Shown here one piece after another: positions 8,196 through 15,426 of a DNA stretch of 47,449 bases (position 1 is the stretch's first letter; the number at the start of each line of letters is the position of its first letter). The stretch is taken from the NCBI GenBank assembly GCA_934320655.1, contig CAKRFN010000018.1, forward strand, positions 1 through 47,449, given 5' to 3'. Position numbers and translations under genes: made by a program. The notes under the pieces were generated by a model that saw nothing but the letters and a program-made list of their open reading frames with translations, was not told where the DNA came from and made no database searches. This stretch comes from an uncultured Eubacterium sp. (GTDB taxonomy: Bacteria > Bacillota > Clostridia > Lachnospirales > Lachnospiraceae).

Positions 8196-8489
8196 ATGCT
8201 TGTTCTGGTAACCTATGATGTCAGTACTACTGACCGTGAAGGTCAGAAACGATTGCGCCATGTCGCAAAAATATGTTTAAATTATGGTCAGAGGGTTCAA
8301 AATTCTGTATTTGAATGTCATGTTGACTATAGTCAGAGTAAAATATTAAAGGCACAGCTATTGGAAATTATTGATGAAGAACAGGATAGTATCAGATTTT
8401 ATGATCTCGGAAACAATTATCAAAACAGGGTAGAGCATTATGGTATAAAGGAATCTTATGATATGCAAAATGATGTTCTGATGTTGTAG
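8196..8489 (+). CDS. cas2: Cas2, adaptation complex partner of Cas1
   Basis: The 97-residue protein begins MLVLVTYDVS, with the conserved Asp8 of the ferredoxin-like Cas2 fold, and continues RLRHVAKICLNYGQRVQNSVFEC, typical of I-C Cas2. The start at 8196 follows GGAGGT. It is the last gene of the operon, and the CRISPR leader starts right after its stop. Confidence 0.95.
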   Translation: MLVLVTYDVSTTDREGQKRLRHVAKICLNYGQRVQNSVFECHVDYSQSKILKAQLLEIIDEEQDSIRFYDLGNNYQNRVEHYGIKESYDMQNDVLML

Positions 8490-8667
8490 CTGTGTTCGGC
8501 GAACTGGCAGCATACATAAATGTATGGGGAGGTTCGCACTTGCTAAAAAGGCATAATTACCAATCGGAGATTCCGTTATTTAGTAATGCTGCCCAAATCG
8601 AAAGTTGAAAATCAGAAGAATAAATAAAAAATAAGAAATGATAATTATTTTTTTGGTTTTCATTGCT
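8490..8667 (+). promoter_or_regulatory. CRISPR leader
   Basis: This is a non-coding 178-bp segment between cas2 and the first repeat. It holds the GCGAACT...GGTTCGC pair and the GGGAGGTTCGCAC box that I associate with I-C leaders, and turns strongly AT-rich before the array (8610-8660). New spacers should enter at 8700/8701, and transcription of the array should start here. Confidence 0.75.
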
Positions 8668-9699
8668 GTCGCTCCTCGCATGAGGGGCGTGGGTTGAAAT
8701 CTTTAGCTACCTCAAAGTGTGCCCCCTCAAACCGTCGCTCCTCGCATGAGGGGCGTGGGTTGAAATAGTACGTGAAAAAGATATGTTCACATTTCCATCT
8801 GGTCGCTCCTCGCATGAGGGGCGTGGGTTGAAATATATTCGATCAATGACCGTATCTGGCGGTCTAGTCGCTCCTCGCATGAGGGGCGTGGGTTGAAATT
8901 GGTGTCAGATCGACGTTGTCCATGTACAGATACGTCGCTCCTCGCATGAGGGGCGTGGGTTGAAATCAGACACGCTAGACTGAATACCATCTAACGCGGT
9001 GTCGCTCCTCGCATGAGGGGCGTGGGTTGAAATCGCTACCAGTCCCTTAATACACGCGATCAGGTCGGTCGCTCCTCGCATGAGGGGCGTGGGTTGAAAT
9101 CCAACGGTAACACTGGTCAGTTCTTTAGTGATAGTCGCTCCTCGCATGAGGGGCGTGGGTTGAAATATTATATATCCCCCTAATAATTTAATCGATTGAA
9201 GTCGCTCCTCGCATGAGGGGCGTGGGTTGAAATCGACTTGTCACTGGTTGCCCATTTGCCGTCCTTAGTCGCTCCTCGCATGAGGGGCGTGGGTTGAAAT
9301 ATTATCTACACATACCAAAAGCTTGTTGGTAGCTGTCGCTCCTCGCATGAGGGGCGTGGATTGAAATTCGGTAATATTGTATCGTCTATGAGTACGATCA
9401 GGTCGCTCCTCGCATGAGGGGCGTGGATTGAAATTTCATTTTGACGATCTTCTTTTGCTTTCTGCCTGTCGCTCCTCGCATGAGGAGCGTGGATTGAAAT
9501 CGGTACTTGACACATTTGCGATCATGTAAGTTAGTCGCTCCTCGCATGGGGAGCGTGGATTGAAATGATCGTATTGATCTTGTCCTGCAAGGTCTTTGCA
9601 GTCGCTCCTCGCATGAGGAGCGTGGGTTGAAATTGGAACAGCCCCGTCCAGTATTCACGGAATGCAGTCGCCCCTCGCATGAGGGGCGCGGGTTGAAAT
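8668..9699 (+). CRISPR. Type I-C CRISPR array, 16 repeats, 15 spacers
   Basis: Repeats are 33 bp, starting GTCGCTCCTCGCATGAGG and ending GTGGGTTGAAAT. They begin at 8668, 8734, 8802, 8867, 8934, 9001, 9068, 9134, 9201, 9268, 9335, 9402, 9468, 9534, 9601 and 9667. Spacers are 32-35 bp. The first ten repeats are identical. Repeats 11-14 end GGATTGAAAT, repeats 13-15 carry GAGCG instead of GGGCG, and the last (9667) carries GTCGCCCC...GGGGCGCG. Each repeat forms the hairpin CGCTCCTC-GCAT-GAGGGGCG. The drift at the far end fits a leader on the left. I saw no spacer that matches another part of the window. Confidence 0.98.
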
Positions 9700-9761
9700 C
9701 GGTTTGATGATCTCCGGCACTATGCTGCGACAAATCAAATATTATTGTTAGGAGAAACACC

Positions 9762-10004
9762 ATGAGTTGGTTTACTTTTATAGCGAGTGATGTCGCGCTG
9801 GAGGAATGCTGCATCGGCATTTATCAGGAGAGCGACACGAAGATTATCATTCCGGATGAGGATAGGATACTCAACATCTACAAGGCGCAGTATGAGGGTT
9901 ATCCGCAGGAGTATACCAAATTGCCATATATTATGGGTGTTGAGATAGAGAAATATGAGTATATGGGAGAAAAATTAGCTGCGTACATACAAGAGGCGGT
10001 TTAG
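9762..10004 (+). CDS. Small protein of unknown function (80 aa)
   Basis: I do not recognise this 80-residue acidic protein. Its start is well supported: TTAGGAG ends 7 bp before ATG 9762. It has two adjacent cysteines (residues 16-17), no signal peptide and no membrane segment, and is rich in Glu, Tyr and Ile. It begins 62 bp after the last CRISPR repeat and stops 19 bp before the next gene, so the two are probably cotranscribed. It could be an accessory gene tied to the CRISPR locus or an unrelated neighbour. Confidence 0.7.
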   Translation: MSWFTFIASDVALEECCIGIYQESDTKIIIPDEDRILNIYKAQYEGYPQEYTKLPYIMGVEIEKYEYMGEKLAAYIQEAV

Positions 10005-10023
10005 TGTGAGGAAGGTGATTGTC

Positions 10024-10431
10024 ATGAGAAAAAAATATTGTCTGGTATTTGCAATGGTTTGTGCGCTGTTGTTGTGTGCATGTTCCAAATCGGAGTCGGT
10101 TGAGACGGCAGATCAGTGGGATTGTTCGGTTTCGTGGCAGGATGAATCGGGCGATGGTTCTTATGTTATTACATATAGTAATGAGCGGGTGATTTCCGGT
10201 ACTGGTGTGCTGACGCTTCAAAACCAGAACGATTTTGATATTACAGTATATTTATTGGCAAATGCGCAGAAGGAGCAAACGGCACAGATCGCAGCAGGTG
10301 GAGTAACCGTTTTGAAGCAAATACAGCCGGATACAGAATATACCGTGGGCTGTCATGCGGACGTTCCAGAGAGAACGGACATCCGACTGATGATCTACGA
10401 TGGGGAGCGATCAGATATCTACTCACGCTGA
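10024..10431 (+). CDS. Small lipoprotein of unknown function
   Basis: The 135-residue protein starts MRKKYCLVF and has a lipoprotein signal: basic start, hydrophobic stretch, then LLLCAC with Cys20 as the probable lipidated residue. It should sit on the outer face of the cell membrane. The rest looks like a small beta-rich domain with an alternating pattern (GTGVLTLQNQNDFDITVYLL). ATG 10024 is preferred over GTG 10006 because GAGGAAGGTGAT precedes it. The last 35 bp resemble the segment just before the next gene (see repeat at 10485), so the region has undergone local duplication. No known function is recognised. Confidence 0.75.
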   Translation: MRKKYCLVFAMVCALLLCACSKSESVETADQWDCSVSWQDESGDGSYVITYSNERVISGTGVLTLQNQNDFDITVYLLANAQKEQTAQIAAGGVTVLKQIQPDTEYTVGCHADVPERTDIRLMIYDGERSDIYSR

Positions 10432-10484
10432 CCGGACAATGGAATCGTGCATTGCTGCGGTTGACGAAGGTCAGAATTACGATG

Positions 10485-10570
10485 GGGAGAGATAACAGAT
10501 AAGCTCAGACGTTTTGAAAAAACAACAGGGAGAGATAACAGATATGGTCAGACGTTTTGAAAAAACGACA
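10485..10570 (+). repeat. 43-bp tandem duplication covering a ribosome site and start codon
   Basis: Copy 1 (10485-10527) and copy 2 (10528-10570) are adjacent and differ at only a few bases. Both contain GGGAGAGATAACAGAT, then the start region and GTCAGACG/CTCAGACG-TTTTGAAAAAAC. Copy 2 has ATGG where copy 1 has AAGC, so only copy 2 keeps the start codon. A third, weaker copy (TACGATGGGGAGCGATCAGATA) lies at 10397-10418, inside the end of the lipoprotein gene. Confidence 0.85.
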
Positions 10571-11197
10571 GGCAGATATATAGAAAAAATCATCGGGCAG
10601 GATCGGCTTGCCTATGCGCATTCGGATACAAATGATTTTTATGATCTGATTGAGTGGTCGAAGGCGGGCGGCTATCAGGGCTCGGTGATTCTGTTTTATG
10701 ATTTTGAGACAGGAGCGGTTTATGAGCCGTTTTCGAAAAAGAGAAATGTTGTATATAGCAATCCGGTCTATGCAAAGGGATGGTACTATTTTTTGCAGGG
10801 CGATTATGATGAGAAGAAAATCATCCTGTATCGTTACATTCCGGGAGAACTTCCGGAAAAAGAGACAGAGTTGTCTACCGAAGCTGTGGAGCTGTACAAT
10901 TTGCGTCTGATCGGAAATCCAGTACATGTGATCAGTCAGAACCGGACGTTTGAATGCTATTATCCGGAGCGGATTTCATTTCCAGTCAGTCCGCAGGAGA
11001 GCGTGGCTTTCATGGAGGACGGCAAAATATATATTGAAAAATGGATCGAAGAAGGCTGGGATGAAGAAGCACAGTGTGCGACCGACCAGTATCACTATTA
11101 CGATAAAGTGATCGTCAAAGATTATAATGGGAATATACTTTCCGAGGAAGTCGGAAGTCTGTATCAGGCGGCGGATGGTACGTGGTGGATCGCGTAG
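10544..11197 (+). CDS. Protein of unknown function (217 aa), cytoplasmic, duplicated 5' end
   Basis: I do not recognise this family. The 217-residue protein has no signal peptide or membrane span, is rich in Tyr, Glu and aromatic residues, and has several short strand-like units (GSVILFYDFETGAVYEPF, KGWYYFLQGDYDEKKIILYRYIPG) of the kind seen in beta-propeller-like proteins; this fold guess is weak. ATG 10544 follows GGGAGAG at a good distance and is the intact start of the two tandem copies. A TTG at 10514 could extend the frame by 10 residues encoded by the repeat itself. It may be in an operon with the two small genes upstream. Confidence 0.7.
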   Translation: MVRRFEKTTGRYIEKIIGQDRLAYAHSDTNDFYDLIEWSKAGGYQGSVILFYDFETGAVYEPFSKKRNVVYSNPVYAKGWYYFLQGDYDEKKIILYRYIPGELPEKETELSTEAVELYNLRLIGNPVHVISQNRTFECYYPERISFPVSPQESVAFMEDGKIYIEKWIEEGWDEEAQCATDQYHYYDKVIVKDYNGNILSEEVGSLYQAADGTWWIA

Positions 11198-11219
11198 ACT
11201 TTGGGAAAAATTCATTGCA

Positions 11220-11253
11220 AAATAAAACCCCCGACCACATCCTGTGATCGGGG
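11220..11253 (-). terminator. Intrinsic terminator of the Cys-rich mini-gene
   Basis: Read on the minus strand, CCCCGATCAC (11253-11244) pairs with GTGGTCGGGG (11238-11229), with one mismatch. It is followed by GGTTTTATTTT. There is no T-run on the plus strand, so it serves minus-strand transcription from the right. Confidence 0.75.
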
Positions 11254-11280
11254 AATATGAAAAAAATGGGGTGTCAGTTG

Positions 11281-11352
11281 TTAGCAACCGAGCTTAAAAT
11301 ATCTGCAAAGTGCAGAGAATAACTCGGAACAGCTATTGAAATTAAAACACAT
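11281..11352 (-). CDS. 23-residue cysteine-rich peptide
   Basis: A very short frame has every signal of an expressed gene: a promoter (11402-11430), a near-perfect ribosome site AAGGAGG at 8 bp, ATG, and a stop followed within 30 bp by a terminator. The peptide has cysteines at positions 2, 8, 16 and 23 (the last residue), aromatic residues between them and two or three basic residues near the C terminus. It has no secretion signal of usual length. It could be a modified or disulfide-bonded peptide, a metal-binding mini-protein, or a translated leader. Coding status rests on signals only. Confidence 0.5.
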   Translation of the reverse strand: MCFNFNSCSELFSALCRYFKLGC

Positions 11353-11401
11353 AGTTTCGTCCTCCTTATTGTGATATTTGTATCAGCCGAATACAAAAAG
11401 A

Positions 11402-11430
11402 ATTGTAACAACTCTGTAACAAATTCGCAA
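11402..11430 (-). promoter_or_regulatory. Promoter of the Cys-rich mini-gene
   Basis: On the minus strand, -35 TTGCGA (11430-11425), a 17-bp spacer and -10 TACAAT (11407-11402). A start near 11395 gives a leader of about 40 nt before ATG 11352. It is separate from the yqeY gene upstream on the same strand. Confidence 0.6.
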
Positions 11431-11469
11431 TAGGATTGAAATGGAAACGGAAACAAATCGTGGAAGGGA

Positions 11470-11907
11470 CTATTTTGTCAGCTCGGCAACGACCTGATTG
11501 ATGACTTTGCCATCGGCTTTTCCTTTGAGCTCACCCATGACGGCTTTCATGATCTGACCTTTGTTTTTCGTGGCGAGCACATCGGCGAATTTCTCCTGCA
11601 GGATCGCAGATACCTCCTCGGCAGAGAGCAGCTTCGGTGCGAACTCGCTCATGATCTCATAGCGTTTTTTGTATTCTTCCAGCAGCTCGGTACGGTCTGC
11701 GGGGCAGCTGTCGATCTGCTCCTTGACAGATTTGATCTCCTTTAAGATCGCTTCGTTTGCCATCTCATCGGGAATGTTGTCCCGGCATCCGGCATCAATG
11801 CCTTTTTTTTTCACTGCGGATACGAGCGCAGCGATCGCATCCTTTCTGAATTTGTCTTTTGCCTTCATGGCGGCGATCATCGCATCCTGCAATTCTTTTA
11901 ATTTCAT
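11470..11907 (-). CDS. yqeY: GatB/YqeY domain protein
   Basis: The 145-residue protein is the stand-alone form of the helical tail domain of the amidotransferase subunit GatB, close to the usual family length of about 147. It starts MKLKELQDAMIAAMKAKDK and has the family motif KGQIMKAVMGELKGKADGKVINQVV at its end. Family members are thought to act on or near tRNA, but their role is not settled. The start at 11907 follows AGGAGGATC on the minus strand; the open frame continues upstream without a ribosome site. It is divergent from bioY. Confidence 0.9.
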   Translation of the reverse strand: MKLKELQDAMIAAMKAKDKFRKDAIAALVSAVKKKGIDAGCRDNIPDEMANEAILKEIKSVKEQIDSCPADRTELLEEYKKRYEIMSEFAPKLLSAEEVSAILQEKFADVLATKNKGQIMKAVMGELKGKADGKVINQVVAELTK

Positions 11908-11950
11908 GATAGATCCTCCTTGTTCTTTAAGATCATTTTTATTACCGACT

Positions 11951-11978
11951 ATTATACTCCAATTCCGCAATCGTGCAA
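11951..11978 (-). promoter_or_regulatory. Promoter of yqeY
   Basis: On the minus strand, -35 TTGCAC (11978-11973), a 16-bp spacer and -10 TATAAT (11956-11951). It lies about 45 bp upstream of the start codon and back to back with the bioY promoter. Confidence 0.65.
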
Positions 11979-11991
11979 ATACAAAAAAGAA

Positions 11992-12044
11992 TGTAAACCA
12001 ATTTATGAAACAAGGTTGACAATCGAGGGCGGATCGTTTACAAT
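11992..12044 (+). promoter_or_regulatory. bioY promoter with overlapping BirA operator
   Basis: The promoter is -35 TTGACA (12016-12021), a 17-bp spacer and -10 TACAAT (12039-12044). TGTAAACC (11992-11999), 14 bp, GGTTGACA (12014-12021) is an imperfect dyad of the form and spacing known for biotin repressor BirA sites in Firmicutes. Its right half contains the -35 box, so bound BirA would block RNA polymerase when biotin is plentiful. Confidence 0.8.
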
Positions 12045-12088
12045 GTCCAAAGATAAAAAACTGATCTGGGTGAATGGAGGAATCTGTT

Positions 12089-12643
12089 ATGAATATGAAA
12101 ACAAAGGAATTGACATTAACTGCACTGATGGCGGCAGTCATCTGCGTGCTCGGGCCGCTTGCGGTTCCGCTGCCGTTTAGTCCGGTGCCGATCTCGCTGA
12201 CGATGGTCGGTGTCTATCTGGCGGTCTACGCGGTAGGCATGTGGCGTGGAACGGTGGCAATGGTGCTGTATCTGCTGCTCGGTCTGGTGGGGCTTCCGGT
12301 ATTTTCCGGATACACAGGCGGACCGGCGAAGCTGTTCGGACCGACCGGCGGCTATCTGATCGGATTTATTTTTACGGCACTGATCAGTGGATTTTTTATT
12401 GACCGCTGGTGGAAAAACCGTCTGATCTCGGCGCTCGGAATGGTGCTTGGAATTGCGGTGGCGTATGTGTTCGGCAGCGCATGGCTGGCATATCTGAACG
12501 GATTGACGTTTGCGCAGGCGATGGCTGCGGGCGTGTTCCCGTATGTCGGACTTGATCTGGTGAAGATCGTGCTGATCGTGATTGTCGGCACAGAGCTGAA
12601 AAAGTGTCTGATTAAGGCAAATCTGGTTACGGCACCCGAATAA
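12089..12643 (+). CDS. bioY: BioY, biotin-binding S component of an ECF transporter
   Basis: BioY binds biotin in the membrane and works with the shared EcfA-EcfA'-EcfT module. The 184-residue hydrophobic protein has about six membrane helices and the family segments PISLTMVGVYLAVYAVG, YLLLGLVGLPVFSGYTGG and GPTGGYLIGF. ATG 12089 follows ATGGAGGAAT. No energising module is next to it; an ecfA-ecfT pair lies at 44781-47328, although that one may have its own partner. Control by BirA is inferred from the operator overlapping its promoter. A strong terminator follows. Confidence 0.95.
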   Translation: MNMKTKELTLTALMAAVICVLGPLAVPLPFSPVPISLTMVGVYLAVYAVGMWRGTVAMVLYLLLGLVGLPVFSGYTGGPAKLFGPTGGYLIGFIFTALISGFFIDRWWKNRLISALGMVLGIAVAYVFGSAWLAYLNGLTFAQAMAAGVFPYVGLDLVKIVLIVIVGTELKKCLIKANLVTAPE

Positions 12644-12661
12644 AATAAGGTGAAACAGGAG

Positions 12662-12687
12662 AAGGAACCGAAAAGGTTCCTTTTTTT
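12662..12687 (+). terminator. Intrinsic terminator of bioY
   Basis: AAGGAACC-GAAA-AGGTTCCTT followed by T7. It is directly followed by the intergenic palindrome at 12688. Confidence 0.9.
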
Positions 12688-12730
12688 GTGGGATAGAAAA
12701 TGCCTATCCCACAAAATGCTCCGCAAGCGG
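12688..12730 (+). repeat. Intergenic palindromic repeat, copy B
   Basis: GTGGGATAG (12688-12696) pairs with CTATCCCAC (12704-12712), followed by AAAATGCTCCGCAAGCGG. The same plan (hairpin with GATAG/CTATC, then ACA-AA-G-TCCGC) recurs at 31341-31378, also right after a terminator. Confidence 0.7.
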
Positions 12731-12798
12731 CTCTTTATTTTGAGAATTGTGTATAGTATAATAGAAAAATCAATACCACGGAAAAGGATAGATGATTT

Positions 12799-13161
12799 AT
12801 GCATGAATTGTCAGTGGCTACCAGAATTTTGAATCTGGCATTGCAGGGCTTGGAGCAACAGCATCTCACAAAGATACACACGATTTCCTTAAAGGTCGGC
12901 GTGATGCAGGGCTATGAACCGCAGTGGATGCAGCACTATTTTGAAAAGATCGCAAAGGGAACTCCGGCGGAGGATGCGCGTCTGCTCGTGACATTGACAC
13001 CGATCGTGTTCCGCTGTCGGGATTGCGGCAGGGAGTTTGCGTTCGATGCACATGGTACGGATGATTGCAGCTGCCCAAATTGTCATGGCTTTTCCTATGA
13101 TATGATATCAGGGAAGGAATTCGAGATAGAACAGATGGAGGCAAGTGGAGATGTTGAATAA
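12799..13161 (+). CDS. hypA: HypA, nickel-delivery protein for [NiFe]-hydrogenase maturation
   Basis: HypA inserts nickel into [NiFe]-hydrogenases, or urease in some bacteria, with HypB. The 120-residue protein keeps the nickel-binding N terminus MHEL (His2) and a zinc site made of two CxxC motifs (CRDCG and CPNCHG). No HypB, C, D or E is visible in the window, but hypF is present at 25035. A -10 box TATAAT lies at 12757-12762. Its last 11 bp overlap the start of glgX, so the two are coupled although unrelated in function. Confidence 0.93.
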   Translation: MHELSVATRILNLALQGLEQQHLTKIHTISLKVGVMQGYEPQWMQHYFEKIAKGTPAEDARLLVTLTPIVFRCRDCGREFAFDAHGTDDCSCPNCHGFSYDMISGKEFEIEQMEASGDVE

Positions 13162-15253
13162 AGTGCATGAATCAGATAGCCTGTGGGGACATAGATTACA
13201 ACCGCTGGACGAGATCGCGGGGTTTCAGGTGCGGCCGGGATTTTACCGCACGAACGGAGCTGTGCAGGGCAAGGGCGGTGTGAGTTTTACAATCAGCTCG
13301 CATTATGCGACCGGATGTACGCTGCTGCTGTTTCATCCGAGAGCGCGGGAGCCGTATGCCAGACTGCCTTTTCCGGATAATTACCGGATCGGCAGCACCT
13401 ATTCGATGTTTGTGTTCGGCTTAAATATTGAGGATTTTGAGTATGCCTATCAGTTTGACGGTCCTTACGATGAGGCGCGCGGACACCGTTTTGATAAACG
13501 TGCAATTCTGCTCGATCCGTATGCGCGTGCCGTGACGGAGCAGCGTGTGTGGGGCGAAAAATTCGAGGGCGAGCATATTTACAAGGCGCGTGTCGTGGAA
13601 AACAACTTTGACTGGGGCGCAAAAAAGCAGCTTGAAAACAAGCTGGAGGATCTGATCATCTATGAGATGCATGTGCGTGGATTTACGATGAGCCCGTCTT
13701 CCGGAGTGACAGCGCGCGGCACCTTTGAGGGTATCCGTGAAAAGATTCCGTATCTGAAGGCGCTCGGTGTCAATGCGATCGAGCTGATGCCGATTTTTGA
13801 GTTTGACGAGATGGATTCTGCGCGTGTGCATGACGGCAGGCAGTTGTTAGACTATTGGGGCTATAACACGGTGTGTTTTTTTGCACCGAATACGAGCTAT
13901 TCTTCGGTGCAGGAGCACAACCATGAGGGCGACGAGCTCAAGCGCCTGATCCGCGAGCTGCATGAGAATGGGATCGAGGTTATACTGGATGTCGTATTTA
14001 ACCATACGGCAGAGGGCAATGATCTTGGACCGACGTTTTCATTTAAAGGAATTGATAATAAAATTTATTACATGCTGACACCGGAGGGGTATTATTATAA
14101 TTTCAGCGGCTGCGGCAACAGTGTGAACTGCAATCACCCGATCGTGCGCCAGTTTATCATGGACTGCCTGCGTTACTGGGTCGTGGAGTACCGCGTGGAC
14201 GGCTTCCGGTTCGATCTGGCATCGATTCTCAGCAGGGATCAGAACGGCGCGCCGATGGAGAATCCGCCGCTGCTTGAGAATATGGCGTTTGACCAGATCC
14301 TTTCCGGCGTCAAGCTGATCGCCGAGGCGTGGGACGCGGGCGGACTCTATCAGGTCGGCACGTTTCCGAGCTGGAACCGGTGGGCGGAGTGGAACGGCAG
14401 ATACCGCGATGATATGCGCCGCTTTTTAAAGGGGGATGACGGCATGGCTCCGGCAGCAGTGGCACGCATGACCGGTTCGCGCGATATCTATGATCCGCTC
14501 GTGCGCGGACAGAGCGCGTCTGTGAATTTCCTCACCTGTCACGATGGATTTACGCTGTATGACCTGTACACCTATAATATGAAACATAACGACGCAAACG
14601 GCTGGGACAATACGGACGGAGACAATAACGGCAATAGCTGGAACTGCGGCTGTGAGGGTGAGACACAGGATCCTCAGATCGAAGCGCTGCGCAGGCGGAT
14701 GATCAAAAATGCGTTTGCGACACTGATGTGCAGCCGCGGCCCCGCGATGTTTTATGCGGGTGATGAGTTCTGCAACACACAGTACGGAAATAACAATGCA
14801 TACTGTCAGGACAACGAAATCTCGTGGCTGGACTGGGGGCGAAGGGAGCAATATGCGGATATCTACGCATTTGCACAGTTTATGATCCACTTCCGCAAGG
14901 CACATCCGGTGCTGCGTAAGCCGACTGAACCGGCGGCATGTGGGTTTGCGGATATCTCCTACCATCACGGCAGGGCATGGAATGCGGATTGCGGCAACAA
15001 TGCGCGTCTGATCGGACTATTGTACGCAGGACGGGATGACAAGGGCGGGGATGATCTGATATTTGTCGGCGTGAACACCTACTGGGAAAAGCTTGGAACA
15101 AGTTTTCCGGACGCGCCTGCGGGCAGACAGTGGATGCTGATTGCGGACACCGCGCGCGAGGGAGCGCTGCCTCTGAACGAGCTGATCACTGCTGGACGCT
15201 ATGATCTGGAACCGCGTAGCGTCATTATTCTCACGACCAGAGAATACAAATAA
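13151..15253 (+). CDS. glgX: Glycogen-debranching enzyme, GlgX/isoamylase type (GH13)
   Basis: The enzyme hydrolyses alpha-1,6 branches of glycogen or starch fragments. The 700-residue protein has an N-terminal CBM48-type domain (about 20-130) and then the GH13 barrel, with nucleophile D355 in VDGFRFDLAS, acid/base E392 in IAEAWDAGG and stabilising D465 in TCHDGF. Length and order fit GlgX/TreX proteins. ATG 13151 is preferred over GTG 13145 because GGAGG (13137-13141) is 9 bp before it. No secretion signal is seen, so it acts in the cytoplasm. It is translationally linked to hypA. Confidence 0.92.
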   Translation: MLNKVHESDSLWGHRLQPLDEIAGFQVRPGFYRTNGAVQGKGGVSFTISSHYATGCTLLLFHPRAREPYARLPFPDNYRIGSTYSMFVFGLNIEDFEYAYQFDGPYDEARGHRFDKRAILLDPYARAVTEQRVWGEKFEGEHIYKARVVENNFDWGAKKQLENKLEDLIIYEMHVRGFTMSPSSGVTARGTFEGIREKIPYLKALGVNAIELMPIFEFDEMDSARVHDGRQLLDYWGYNTVCFFAPNTSYSSVQEHNHEGDELKRLIRELHENGIEVILDVVFNHTAEGNDLGPTFSFKGIDNKIYYMLTPEGYYYNFSGCGNSVNCNHPIVRQFIMDCLRYWVVEYRVDGFRFDLASILSRDQNGAPMENPPLLENMAFDQILSGVKLIAEAWDAGGLYQVGTFPSWNRWAEWNGRYRDDMRRFLKGDDGMAPAAVARMTGSRDIYDPLVRGQSASVNFLTCHDGFTLYDLYTYNMKHNDANGWDNTDGDNNGNSWNCGCEGETQDPQIEALRRRMIKNAFATLMCSRGPAMFYAGDEFCNTQYGNNNAYCQDNEISWLDWGRREQYADIYAFAQFMIHFRKAHPVLRKPTEPAACGFADISYHHGRAWNADCGNNARLIGLLYAGRDDKGGDDLIFVGVNTYWEKLGTSFPDAPAGRQWMLIADTAREGALPLNELITAGRYDLEPRSVIILTTREYK

Positions 15254-15284
15254 TACAAGGTAGAGAGAGAAAGAAAGTTGTATT
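15252..15284 (+). promoter_or_regulatory. Candidate operator, distal copy
   Basis: AATACAAG (15252-15259), a 17-bp AG-rich spacer and GTTGTATT (15277-15284). It repeats the layout of the proximal copy at 15427-15458 and overlaps the glgX stop codon. It may bind the GntR/LacI-type regulator encoded at 20297. Confidence 0.4.
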
Positions 15285-15426
15285 GTACATGGTCAAAAAA
15301 GTACAGATGCTCTGCGCAAAACGCACAAAAAAACAGGAATAATTGAATGAAATTTGAAAAATAGTCGGCATTATGTACAAAAAATGAACAAACTATGAAT
15401 TTTTGACCTATAAAATCGATATAAAC

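Noticed and set aside
1085..8489. Apparent absence of cas6 from the operon
   Set aside because: Type I-C systems use Cas5c for crRNA processing, so nothing is missing.
8701..9666. Possible self-targeting spacers
   Set aside because: I compared spacers by eye with the rest of the window and saw no match; a genome-wide search would be needed to say more.
8787..9820. Several minus-strand frames over the array with repeated segments such as NPRPSCEER and MRGAT
   Set aside because: They are translations of the CRISPR repeat in successive frames, not genes.
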